Shown in pieces: positions 34,765 to 42,896 of a DNA stretch of 64,000 nucleotides. The DNA lies in the NCBI GenBank assembly GCA_043808325.1, contig JAZDEY010000083.1:155428-219427 (forward strand). Reading direction: 5' to 3'. Every line of letters starts with the position of its first letter. Positions within the stretch are counted from its first letter, which is position 1. The notes beneath the pieces were generated by a model. That model saw nothing but the letters and a program-made list of their open reading frames with translations, searched no databases and was not told the DNA's origin. Position numbers and translations under genes: made by a program. This stretch comes from JAZDEY01 sp043808325 [NCBI: Candidatus Eiseniibacteriota bacterium] (GTDB taxonomy: Bacteria; Arandabacterota; Arandabacteria; Arandabacterales).

Positions 34765-34793
34765 TTGACGAGATCTTGCTAGTGTGATATTCG
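34765..34793 (+). promoter_or_regulatory. Possible promoter of the membrane-protein gene
   Basis: TTGACG (5/6, 34765-34770) and TATTCG (3/6, 34788-34793) are 17 nt apart. The -10 would lie only 7 nt before the GTG at 34800, which would give an almost leaderless transcript. Confidence 0.3.
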
Positions 34794-34799
34794 TGATCC

Positions 34800-35783
34800 G
34801 TGATCCATCGCCATGAAACCTCTACCGATGACCAGTCTGTCCGCCCGGCAGGTCGGTATCCAGCGATCAATAGAATCGGCCTGCCCCTGGTCTACATCGG
34901 GCTGGGCATGGCGAGTGCCTTGGTGTGGACGCGTATCGCAGACCTGCGATCGCTCCCGGTGTGGCACTCAGAGATAATCGGAGGTTCAGCCCCGGCACCG
35001 AGCCAATACCGGCTGTTGACTCCTTGGATCGCCGAACTACTGAAACATGCGATGAGAACCACCTATTTGCCCCTACCCTATTTCCTGCTGCGAGGACTGG
35101 TCACGGGCCTTACGCTCATTTGCTTCGACCGTTATCTGAGATGTTTGTTCTCATCTGCGGCTGCTGCAGCGGGAGCGATGTTTCTGGCAGCTGTGCTCCC
35201 CTTCACATACTTCCGAGTCCTGCAGGAGAGCGACCCTCTCAATCTGCTGGTCTTCGTCAGTGCTTTCTGGGCGTTGGCCGTCAGGCGCGATCTCTTGCTG
35301 ATTCCCCTGGTGCTGGCGGGAACTCTGAATCGTGAGACGACCGTGATGATACCAGTAATATATCTGCTCGGGAGGTGGAGCGCTGTTCCGCCACGGCGAC
35401 TTATTTGGAGGACGGCCATACTTGTGGCGTGCTGGGTAGCAGTCTACGCGGGCATAATCGCCTCCTATGGTTTAAGGAAGACCTATTGCAACGTGATCAT
35501 GTTCAGGCGTAATGTCGATAGCTGGCAACCTACCATGCACGTTGTGTTGCTCTTTGGAATGGTCTGGGTGCTGGCATATCTTGGACAACGTAAGGGGCCC
35601 AGTTTCCTCAGGCGGGTGCTCTGGCTCCTGCCGCCTTACATAATCTTCCACTATATGATTGCCCTTGTGATCGAGGTGCGGCTATTCCTTCCCTTTGCGC
35701 CGATTGTCATCCCCCTGGCTTTGCTAGTGCTGTTTCCCGAGGCTAGGCGTGAGCATGCGGCCTCAGATGCCGGCAGAGCCTGA
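34800..35783 (+). CDS. Polytopic membrane protein, unknown
   Basis: A 327-aa protein with about eight hydrophobic segments (e.g. IGLPLVYIGLGMASALVW, AAAAAGAMFLAAVLPFTYFR, MHVVLLFGMVWVLAYLG, PYIIFHYMIALVIEV, FLPFAPIVIPLALLVLF). SQYRLLTPWIAELL after the first helix and LAGTLNRETTVMIPVIYLLG in the middle resemble motifs of GT39-like or related membrane transferases in surface-glycan clusters, but I cannot name a family. GTG at 34800 is the only reasonable start, and no ribosome site is evident. It is the first gene inside the 18-nt direct repeats. Confidence 0.6.
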   Translation: MIHRHETSTDDQSVRPAGRYPAINRIGLPLVYIGLGMASALVWTRIADLRSLPVWHSEIIGGSAPAPSQYRLLTPWIAELLKHAMRTTYLPLPYFLLRGLVTGLTLICFDRYLRCLFSSAAAAAGAMFLAAVLPFTYFRVLQESDPLNLLVFVSAFWALAVRRDLLLIPLVLAGTLNRETTVMIPVIYLLGRWSAVPPRRLIWRTAILVACWVAVYAGIIASYGLRKTYCNVIMFRRNVDSWQPTMHVVLLFGMVWVLAYLGQRKGPSFLRRVLWLLPPYIIFHYMIALVIEVRLFLPFAPIVIPLALLVLFPEARREHAASDAGRA

Positions 35784-35950
35784 GGGTCTTGTCGCCCAAG
35801 CCGACCCCTCAACGAACTGGCTCCTCGGGCAGGTGTCACAGGGCGCGGTGCTGTGGGACGAAGTGGCGGTTGTCGAAAAACGGGTTGTGAGAGGCGGCGT
35901 GCGCCTTGCTCTCTCACCCACCTAAGTGCCGTTCCATAGTGCAGCTTAGA

Positions 35951-36328
35951 TTATACCCCTCTCGTGTCCACTTTCATCTGACGGCGAACACCCGTGACTA
36001 AAAGGTCAACGCGCTCTTTGCGCGTGTCCCAGAGACCCTTGACGTAGGTCTTCCAGCGTGGGTACTTGTGAATCTCGTCGAGGACTACAAGCGGTCTTGC
36101 CTCTCCGCTCTTGGGCCGATATGCATCGACGAATCCGTATGGGACGCTTACGAATTCGCGGCGCCATCCAAGGTCATCCCAGCTCCGGTAGAGATCCTTC
36201 GATTTTCGCTTCGCAAGTAGGGCCCGGGCAAGGGTCGTCTTTCCTACTTGGCGCGGCCCCACCACGAACGCGCTTCTCCGATGGGGGAAATGCTCGAGAT
36301 CAAGGAGGCCTTCGAGAGATCTCTTCAT
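35951..36328 (-). pseudogene. Truncated AAA_14/DUF4143-type ATPase
   Basis: Only the first 125 residues of a P-loop ATPase of the AAA_14 family remain. SAFVVGPRQVGKTTLARALL is the Walker A and RPLVVLDEIHKYPRWKTYVK the Walker B. DLLVTG then runs into VRRQMKVDTRGV and a stop. Intact family members continue for another 270 or so residues (sensor region, DUF4143 domain). None of that is found in any frame downstream, so the 3' part was deleted. The family is often carried on mobile DNA. The fragment lies 440 nt from the AbiE toxin gene on the same strand. Confidence 0.7.
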
Positions 36329-36616
36329 GCGACTATTTTCTATCTATGTGGAAATTTGTCAGGACAATTCTCTATGTGACTAAGAGCCTATCGTAGCGGG
36401 AGTCTGCATGTTCATGTAGAGGGCTCCCAAGATCGAGACACCGAAGTTGCGGCGCTCTTCAATGAGGGACAGACAAACTGGCTCCCCAGACAGAACGGCT
36501 TTCGCAACTTCCTGATGAGCGAGGAGTGTGTCGAAATGGCACATCTGGTGACTAAGTTTCCCTGAAGATCGAGTCACGGGCCACCAAACCATTTCTAAGG
36601 CGAAGGCAGGCCGGTT
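36329..36616. other. Gap between two decaying genes
   Basis: No credible gene or RNA. A 70-residue minus-strand frame (36380-36592) lacks a ribosome site and any family resemblance; it may be remnant sequence. Confidence 0.4.
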
Positions 36617-37531
36617 CTATTGCCAAGGCCCTCCGGCCCTCCACGATTTCGTAAAGGTAACTTCCCCGACAAGTGCGTGTGCTGGAGGCCCCAAGAATCC
36701 CGATATCTGTTCCACTACCGCGCTGAAACCTGATGGGGTCCTTGTGACGCCGGTTCGTCTCACGAATGCCTGCTATTGCTTCGACTTGGACTCGTCGGTT
36801 AGAAATGCTGCTGAGAAAACCGAGGAGTACAAAGAGATGTCGGTGCCGCGCGTCTCGAAGGTCCTTGATATTGCAGATGCCAATATCTCGCCGGAAAAAC
36901 CGAACTGCTGAGATAGGAGCCAGATGTCGAAGAAATCCTTCATTCGACTATTGAAAATGCCCAGATTGACCATCGCCTCGAATTTCTCAGCGATCGTGCT
37001 TTCCATGCTGTAGCCAATCAGAACCGGTGGTGGCATCTCGATGATGGTTGGATATTCAATGGTCTTGACCCCTGGTACCACTACATCACCGAAGGCAACG
37101 TCTAACTGCATACCAATACGAGCATTGCCGAGGTGTCCCTGAAAACGGATTCTCACACCTTCATAGTCAGCATCTTCGGCGATGCGCTCTGCCTCAATGC
37201 TTGTAGGGTCGAAAGTGAGGCCGTCAGGTTCAACGTCCGTGGAGCATATTTCTCGCACGACAGCGGCAACTGATTCAATGCTGTTGTCAAGTCTGCCCAG
37301 GAAGTCCATGTCTCTGGTAGGCCTGGAGACGGGTGCCTTCCATACGGTAAGCATTAGCGCACCCTTCAGGATGAACTTCTCTGCATGGACTGACTTCGAT
37401 AGCCTGTAGAGAAAACGCTCCATGGCACAGTACTGCAGGAGCTCGTTGAATGGCCTGCCGGTCCGGTGAGACTCCTTCAGCAGGCGCTGATGCACAGAAG
37501 CTGCCATGTTCTTGACCTGGCGCTTCTTCAC
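36617..37531 (-). pseudogene. AbiEii-type toxin (nucleotidyltransferase) gene with in-frame amber stop
   Basis: The frame from the GTG at 37531 encodes an AbiEii/AbiGii nucleotidyltransferase. It has AEKFILKGALMLTVW, then RPTRDMDFLG (the metal-binding D-x-D) and STIAEKFEAMVNLG with FFDIWLLSQQFGFSG. A TAG at 36773-36775 stops it after 252 residues. Past it the same frame stays open for 51 codons (QAFVRRTGVTRTPSGF ... SWRAGGPWQ) and ends at a second TAG. These last residues match the usual AbiEii ending, and 304 codons is the normal family length. AbiE toxins arrest growth and are neutralised by the AbiEi antitoxin, whose gene overlaps here by 4 nt (GTGA). Either the toxin is inactivated or the base is a sequencing error. 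Confidence 0.75.
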
Positions 37532-38136
37532 ACAAGGGCCTCCATGTAAGGACGTATGATCTTCTCTACACGACAGATCTTGGCATAGTGCACAATCTGT
37601 TCTGCCCTGAGCGGTTTATGCCTCCGGTATAGTCTCAGGGCCTCGAGTGCAACATCGAGACCTATCTTGTTACGGTGCTTGAAGCAATCCGCAAGGGTTT
37701 TCTCGGGGCTATAGATGCGGACGGGGACGCCGTCGATCTCATGGATTTCTACCCCTTCACTAAAGGCTCTTCCCGAAAACCACGATATTCGTATTGGTGG
37801 ATGTGCGAGCCTCGGGGGCTCCGTTCCGGGAACCAGTGCGACATGGACTGCGTGAGGAATCTGCGTGGTCATCTGATGAAAGCTGAGCGCTGATATTAGG
37901 CAGATTACACCATGTGGAATCTTGAGGGCTACGGATACTAGATCGGGATTTCCGAGAGATGGCAGATCAGAGAGCCTGTAGAGCCCTCGTGCAAGTGTGT
38001 CGATTATGCCTTGATCCCGCATCCGGTAGAGTGTGCGAGGGTAGATTCCTGCCTTGATGGCCGCACTCGTTCTTAGGGTGCCCCCATGCCTTCGAAATGC
38101 CTTCTGTGCTTCTTGGATCTTGTCATCCTGAACCAT
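37528..38136 (-). CDS. AbiEi-type antitoxin (winged-helix transcriptional regulator)
   Basis: The 202-aa protein has an N-terminal winged helix of the AbiEi type (FRRHGGTLRTSAAIKAGIYP, then LYRMRDQGIIDTLARGLYRL). The C-terminal domain has HGVICLISALSFHQMTTQIP, VPVRIYSPEKTLADCFKHRN and KIGLDVALEALRLYRRHK, as in type IV antitoxins that repress their own operon and counter the AbiEii toxin. ATG at 38136 starts the conserved domain; 47 further codons upstream are open but lie in the promoter region. The stop overlaps the toxin start. An intact antitoxin beside a broken toxin is the usual order of decay. Confidence 0.8.
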   Translation of the reverse strand: MVQDDKIQEAQKAFRRHGGTLRTSAAIKAGIYPRTLYRMRDQGIIDTLARGLYRLSDLPSLGNPDLVSVALKIPHGVICLISALSFHQMTTQIPHAVHVALVPGTEPPRLAHPPIRISWFSGRAFSEGVEIHEIDGVPVRIYSPEKTLADCFKHRNKIGLDVALEALRLYRRHKPLRAEQIVHYAKICRVEKIIRPYMEALV

Positions 38137-38198
38137 GATAGAACCCTGTCTTGGAATTGCTGTATAGAAATACCAGATAATGTATTTATTTTTAGGTA

Positions 38199-38228
38199 AT
38201 TCCATACAGTACATTTCCCGGCTGTCAA
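38199..38228 (-). promoter_or_regulatory. Promoter region of the AbiE operon
   Basis: On the minus strand TTGACA (38223-38228, perfect) and TGGAAT (38199-38204, 4/6) are 18 nt apart. The 60 nt between it and the ATG at 38136 are strongly AT-rich and contain partly symmetric CTGTAT/GGAATT and AATAC/GTATT elements that may be antitoxin operators. Confidence 0.5.
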
Positions 38229-38441
38229 GAGCAAAAAAGACTTGCAGGACCGAACCTGATTTCGGATCGGGAGGCACCGGGCCACCATTTTAGCGTCGCG
38301 TCCGCCGGGCACCTCATCTCCCGGCCCCCTGATGATCATGCCTCATCTATCGGTTCGTCATTATCACCATCAGCGAGTGGAAACCCGTGACCAAGAAGAT
38401 GATGAAGATAATGCGGTCATGCCGGATGGAGAGCCCGGCTC

Positions 38442-38459
38442 CTCAGGCAGGACTCGAAC
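38442..38459 (+). repeat. 18-nt direct repeat, copy 2 (tRNA T-arm-like)
   Basis: CTCAGGCAGGACTCGAAC, one mismatch from the copy at 34721-34738. The area from 38278 to 38573 has no credible gene. Confidence 0.5.
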
Positions 38460-38573
38460 CAAGAAATATGGCTGGGTGGGCGGTGCCCGATTGAGGAATT
38501 GCGATCCTCGGGTCTTGGGTTCTGGCCCCTGATTGGGGTGGAACGACGTCTTTTCTCCTCTCTCATTTTTAGC

Positions 38574-38602
38574 TTGACTACTGCACAAATGTGCAGTAAT
38601 CT
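38574..38602 (+). promoter_or_regulatory. Promoter of the lexA-dinB-mrfAB operon
   Basis: TTGACT (38574-38579, 5/6) and TAATCT (38597-38602, 3/6) are 17 nt apart. The spacer is filled by the LexA operator, so repressor and RNA polymerase would compete. Confidence 0.65.
38579..38598 (+). promoter_or_regulatory. LexA operator (SOS box)
   Basis: TACTGCACAAATGTGCAGTA: 9-bp arms about a central AA. It has the CTG-N10-CAG layout of the E. coli SOS box and the same outer TACTG/CAGTA. It lies between the -35 and -10 of lexA, about 40 nt before the start codon, which implies autorepression and damage induction of the operon. Confidence 0.8.
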
Positions 38603-38637
38603 TGGGTTGGAAAAGGTGAGGAAGGTGGGTGAGGAAA

Positions 38638-39324
38638 ATGGATAAGAAAGGCCAGATCTACCGATTCATTCACTCCGAGATCTCGAAGCGGGGGCTCCCT
38701 CCTACCATCAGGGAGATTGGAAAGCGCTTCGACATATCTTCCACAAATGGGGTGAGGTATTTCCTCGGCAGGCTCGAAGCCGAGGGCCTTATCAAGCGGC
38801 AGAACCGGACCGCCCGCGGTATTAGCATAGCCAACGACGATGCCTTGAGATCGTTCACCCGCGATATCAAGCGGAGAGTCGCCCCCATCCTACAGACAGG
38901 GATAGGGGAGGACGATTCCGGGGGGATACCTACGGGCGTAAGAAGAATTCCCATTCTTGGCAGGGTCCCAGCAGGCAGACCGGCCTTCGCCGAAGAATAT
39001 GTCGAAGGAACCATTCTCCTCGATGAAAAGATCGCCAAGGGTTTTGAGGTTTTCGCAGTCCGTGTAAAGGGCGACAGCATGATCGGAGCGGGCATCAACG
39101 ACGGGGATATCGCGGTGGTGAAGCAGAACCTGAATCCCCAAACCGGGGACGTCGTGGTTGCCCTGATTGATGACGAGGTGACCCTCAAACGATTTCATAA
39201 GCAGGGAAAGAGCGTGATCCTTAAGCCCGAAAATCCGGACTACCCTGAAATCAAGCTTTCAGAGCTGAGCCACAAGGAAATCCGGATCCTGGGAACCGTG
39301 ATCGCCATAGTAAGGCAGTACTGA
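38638..39324 (+). CDS. lexA: LexA repressor
   Basis: The 228-aa SOS repressor has an N-terminal winged helix (GLPPTIREIGKRFDISSTNG, recognition helix region 33-48). A linker leads to the S24 self-cleavage domain, with the Ala-Gly scissile bond in LGRVPAGRPAFAEE (112-113), the nucleophile in RVKGDSMIGAG (Ser 147) and the general base in DDEVTLKRFH (Lys 184). RecA filaments trigger cleavage and release the regulon. The linker is some 25 residues longer than in E. coli. ATG at 38638 or GTG at 38629 could be the start; the ATG fits the family's N-terminus. It overlaps dinB by one base. Confidence 0.92.
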   Translation: MDKKGQIYRFIHSEISKRGLPPTIREIGKRFDISSTNGVRYFLGRLEAEGLIKRQNRTARGISIANDDALRSFTRDIKRRVAPILQTGIGEDDSGGIPTGVRRIPILGRVPAGRPAFAEEYVEGTILLDEKIAKGFEVFAVRVKGDSMIGAGINDGDIAVVKQNLNPQTGDVVVALIDDEVTLKRFHKQGKSVILKPENPDYPEIKLSELSHKEIRILGTVIAIVRQY

Positions 39325-40535
39325 TGGAAGCTGGGGTTCTGAAAAAGGTGGCTCGGGTGGGCGAGCGAGTGATTTTCCATCTCGACATGGATGCCTTCTT
39401 TTCTTCGGTGGAGCAGGTCTCCAATCCCGGACTTGTCGGGAAGCCCGTGATCGTGTGTGGCGACCCTTACCGCAGAAGCGTGGTCTCCACAGCGTCCTAT
39501 GAGGCCAGGAAGTTCGGGCTCAAATCGGGGATGCCGGTCGGGCTCGCGCGGAAGTTGTGCCCCCAGGGGATATTTGTGATCGGTAATCCCCAGAAGTACG
39601 TCTTTACCTCGATCAAAATCCTCCAGACCTTGAAGGAATTCACACCTCAGGTCGAGCCCTTCAGCGTTGATGAGGCATTTCTTGAATTCACGAATTTGAG
39701 CTTGGATGATTCGGTGGCGGTAGCGCGCCAAATCAAAGAGCGCATCCGTGAGCGCTTCAGTCTCACTTGCTCCGTCGGAATCGGTCTTAACAAGTACGTT
39801 GCCAAGATGGCCTCGGGGCTTGAGAAGCCGGATGGTATCACGGTTATCAGGCCCGATGCGTTCCTGGAGAAATTCGGGAACCAGGAGGTCAAAGTGCTCT
39901 GGGGTGTGGGCGAGAAGACATCGCTTAAACTCAAATTGCTTGGAATCTCCAAAGTGAGAGAACTTGCGTGCTTCCCCGAAAAAACTCTGAGCAAGGTTTT
40001 CGGTGTCTATGGTTCCTATCTTAAGATGGCGGCAAATGGAATTGATGATTCGCCCCTTATCCCTTACTACCAAGGGGTGGAGCCCAAGTCGGTCGGGCAC
40101 GAATATACGCTTGCCGAGGATACCTCCAACAAGACCTACTTGCTTTCCACGCTATTGAGGCTTTCGGAGCAAGTCGCGAGACGGATGCGAAGAGACGGCT
40201 ATCTTTGCAGCACCGTAACGATTAAGATCAGATATAAAGATTTTAAGACCATCACCCGGCAGAAAAAACTCGGCACTCACTTTGAGAGAGATGACATTCT
40301 CTACGCGGTTTCGCGAAACCTCTTTGAAACCAATTATAACGGTGAGAAGGTGAGACTCCTTGGGGTTAGCGCATCGGGTCTCTCCCCGAGGGACCAAGGC
40401 CAAAGTGAGCCAATCTATGAAGAAGATAGAAGGCATAAGGTCTTTATAAGAGTGGTTGATTCGATAAGGGACAAGTTTGGGGATGATTCAATTAAGCGGG
40501 CAGGTAGCATAAGGATCGCCTGGCCCTCATTCTGA
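39324..40535 (+). CDS. dinB: DNA polymerase IV
   Basis: The 403-aa Y-family translesion polymerase carries FHLDMDAFFSSVEQVSNPGL (first catalytic Asp), ASYEARKFGLKSGMP, and VEPFSVDEAFLEFT with the catalytic Asp-Glu pair. TCSVGIGLNKYVAKMASGLE, the thumb HhH region (LWGVGEKTSLKLKLLGI) and the little-finger domain follow. It extends primers past damaged bases with low fidelity. ATG overlaps the lexA stop (TGATG), so it is co-induced with the SOS response. The beta-clamp binding peptide at the extreme C-terminus is not obvious. Confidence 0.94.
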   Translation: MEAGVLKKVARVGERVIFHLDMDAFFSSVEQVSNPGLVGKPVIVCGDPYRRSVVSTASYEARKFGLKSGMPVGLARKLCPQGIFVIGNPQKYVFTSIKILQTLKEFTPQVEPFSVDEAFLEFTNLSLDDSVAVARQIKERIRERFSLTCSVGIGLNKYVAKMASGLEKPDGITVIRPDAFLEKFGNQEVKVLWGVGEKTSLKLKLLGISKVRELACFPEKTLSKVFGVYGSYLKMAANGIDDSPLIPYYQGVEPKSVGHEYTLAEDTSNKTYLLSTLLRLSEQVARRMRRDGYLCSTVTIKIRYKDFKTITRQKKLGTHFERDDILYAVSRNLFETNYNGEKVRLLGVSASGLSPRDQGQSEPIYEEDRRHKVFIRVVDSIRDKFGDDSIKRAGSIRIAWPSF

Positions 40536-40550
40536 AATGTAGGCATTCCG

Positions 40551-42896
40551 ATGGAAGGACCCTTAAAGGCCGCCCGCATCTCCAATTTCCTTGAAGGCGT
40601 CCTTGCCTCCCAGGGATACCGGGGCCAGTGTGTTCACGTTGAGGAGATTTCGCCTCGCGAGCCGGTCTTTGTTACTCCCGAGACTCCCCTTTCACCTCCT
40701 ATAAAGGCTGCGCTTGCCTCGATGGGAATAGAATCCCTGTACTCGCACCAGGCGCAGGCGATCGACCACGTATCGCGCGGCAAGAACGTGGCGATCGTCA
40801 CCTCGACCGCGAGCGGGAAAACGATTTGCTACAACATCCCGGTTCTTGAATCGCTGCTTCAGGATCGAGAGGCCACCGCACTCTTCATCTTTCCCACCAA
40901 GGCCCTGGCCCAGGATCAGCTGCGGGTGCTCGGGAGCTTCTGCCAATCCGACCCTTCCTTCAAGGATCTGGTTCATGCGGGCACCTACGACGGTGACACT
41001 CCCGCCGAGACTCGCAGGAAACTCAGGAATGAAGCCAACATCATCCTCACCAATCCCGATATGCTGCACCAGGGGATTCTGCCCCATCACTCCCGGTGGA
41101 GCCGGTTCTTCGCGAAACTGCGCTACGTGGTGGTGGACGAGATGCACACCTATCGGGGCATCTTTGGCTCCAATGTGGCGAACGTCTTGCGGAGGCTCAA
41201 GCGCGTCGTGGCTCACTACGGCGGCCGGCCGGTCTTCATTCTGTGCTCGGCAACGATCGCCAACCCCAAGGATCTTGCAGAGGGTCTGGTCGGGGGCGAC
41301 GTCGAGGTGGTCTCCGAGGACGGCTCGCCTCGGGGGCCCAAGCTCTTTGTGCTGTGGAATCCGGCGCTGCTTGATACCTACAGGATGGAGCGGAAGAGCT
41401 CCAACGTGGAAGCTCACGAACTTATGGTGGGTCTGGTTGAGGCGGGCATTCAGACCATCACCTTCACCAAGGCGCGGGTGGTGGCCGAACTGATTCTCAG
41501 ATATGTCCGCGAGTCGCTCTCGCGGCGGAACCCGCATCTCGTCGGCAAGGTCAGCGCTTATCGCGCCGGCTATCTTCCCGAGGAGCGGCGCAAGATCGAG
41601 AAGGCCCTGTTCTCGGGTGAGCTCCTTGGAGTCGCGAGCACCAATGCCTTGGAGCTCGGTATCGATGTGGGGAGTCTCGATGCCTCGATAATTGTAGGCT
41701 TCCCGGGTACGATCGCCTCGACTTGGCAGCAAGCGGGGCGGGCCGGCCGAAAGATCGACCAGGCACTGGTCATCTTCGTCGCTTATAACGACCCCATTGA
41801 CCAGTATTTGATGCGCCATCCTGCCTACTTCTTCGGGCAGACACCCGAGTACGCCGTTATCGATCCCGTCAATCCTTACATTCTTGCGGGCCACTTGAGT
41901 GCCGCCGCCTTTGAACTTCCGCTCTCGGCCGAGGACGAGAAAATCTTCGGTACCTTAACGCGACCCGTGATATCGGTTCTCGAGGAAGTGAAGAAAGTCA
42001 AGACGATCGAGGGCCAGACCTACTGGGCCACGACCGAGTTCCCGGCGGCATCCGTTGGCCTGAGAACCATCTCGGATGATACCTTCACGATTGTCGATCG
42101 GACCGGCGCCGAGCGGGTGATCGGAGTGGTGGACGCCATCAGCGCCCCCGAGCTGGTCTATCCCGAAGGGGTCTACATCCATGACGGCGAGACTTTCCTG
42201 GTGAGGGATCTCGATCTCGTGGGCAAGGTTGCCTACGTTGAGCGCAAGGAAGTCGACTACTACACCCAGCCGATTCTCGATTCCTCGATCCGCGTGGGAA
42301 CCGCGCGAAAGGCTACCAACTGGCAGGATCTCAATATCTGCTATGGCGATGCCACCGTGAGTTGGATGACCACCGCCTTCAAGAAGATCAAATTCTACAG
42401 CCTGGATTCGATCGGTTACGGCCGGCTCGATCTTCCGCCCCAGCACCTTGAGACGGTCTCGCTGTGGATGTATCCTGCTGACGGCGCGGTGGCTGACCTC
42501 AAGCGGCACGGCAAGAATCCGGTGGAGGGGCTGGTGGGGATGAAGAACGTGCTGATTAACATTCTTCCCCTCTTTGTGATGTGTGACCGGCAGGACATGG
42601 GGGGGATCGTGGAATCAAGCAATACCGGTCGGCCCACAATCTTCCTTTATGACAGGTTCAAGGGTGGACTTGGATTCTGTGAGAAGGCCTATGAGCTTAT
42701 GCCGGAGATCCTGCGGGGAGCTCTTGAGTTGATCGATGAGTGTCCCTGCGCGGAGGGCTGCCCGTCCTGCGTCGGGCTTCCGATCTTGAGGCCCGCTCAG
42801 CACCAGGATCCCGATCCCGATCCCGGTCACGGCTATCCCATTCCCGACAAAGAGGCTTCGAAGCTCCTGCTGAGGCATATCCTTGGAACCGCTTAA
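40551..42896 (+). CDS. mrfA: MrfA-like superfamily 2 DNA helicase with DUF1998 zinc-binding C-terminus
   Basis: The 781-aa helicase has a DExH core: SHQAQAIDHVSRGKNVAIVT, motif I TSTASGKTICYN, FPTKALAQDQL, motif II VVVDEMHTYRG and motif III ILCSATIANP. The C-terminal RecA domain contains ASTNALELGIDVGSLDASI and QQAGRAGRKIDQALVIF. The C-terminal DUF1998-type region ends in CPCAEGCPSC, a probable four-Cys metal site. This is the Hrq1/MrfA family; in Bacillus subtilis MrfA acts with the exonuclease MrfB against mitomycin-type lesions. Its place behind lexA and dinB and before an MrfB-like gene supports that role. It begins 15 nt after dinB. Confidence 0.88.
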   Translation: MEGPLKAARISNFLEGVLASQGYRGQCVHVEEISPREPVFVTPETPLSPPIKAALASMGIESLYSHQAQAIDHVSRGKNVAIVTSTASGKTICYNIPVLESLLQDREATALFIFPTKALAQDQLRVLGSFCQSDPSFKDLVHAGTYDGDTPAETRRKLRNEANIILTNPDMLHQGILPHHSRWSRFFAKLRYVVVDEMHTYRGIFGSNVANVLRRLKRVVAHYGGRPVFILCSATIANPKDLAEGLVGGDVEVVSEDGSPRGPKLFVLWNPALLDTYRMERKSSNVEAHELMVGLVEAGIQTITFTKARVVAELILRYVRESLSRRNPHLVGKVSAYRAGYLPEERRKIEKALFSGELLGVASTNALELGIDVGSLDASIIVGFPGTIASTWQQAGRAGRKIDQALVIFVAYNDPIDQYLMRHPAYFFGQTPEYAVIDPVNPYILAGHLSAAAFELPLSAEDEKIFGTLTRPVISVLEEVKKVKTIEGQTYWATTEFPAASVGLRTISDDTFTIVDRTGAERVIGVVDAISAPELVYPEGVYIHDGETFLVRDLDLVGKVAYVERKEVDYYTQPILDSSIRVGTARKATNWQDLNICYGDATVSWMTTAFKKIKFYSLDSIGYGRLDLPPQHLETVSLWMYPADGAVADLKRHGKNPVEGLVGMKNVLINILPLFVMCDRQDMGGIVESSNTGRPTIFLYDRFKGGLGFCEKAYELMPEILRGALELIDECPCAEGCPSCVGLPILRPAQHQDPDPDPGHGYPIPDKEASKLLLRHILGTA

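Noticed and set aside
36773-36775. TAG recoded as an amino acid
   Set aside because: TAG is the plain stop of other intact genes here (e.g. 5723-5725, 60327-60329) and no suppressor tRNA is visible, so a mutation or sequencing error is simpler.
38430-38525. Possible tRNA on the minus strand at the second repeat copy
   Set aside because: Same reason: the T-stem is mismatched and no D-arm or anticodon arm is found.
40692-41894. 400-residue minus-strand frame antisense to the MrfA helicase
   Set aside because: The helicase motifs are unambiguous on the plus strand; this frame is rich in His, Arg and Gln, as expected for an antisense shadow.
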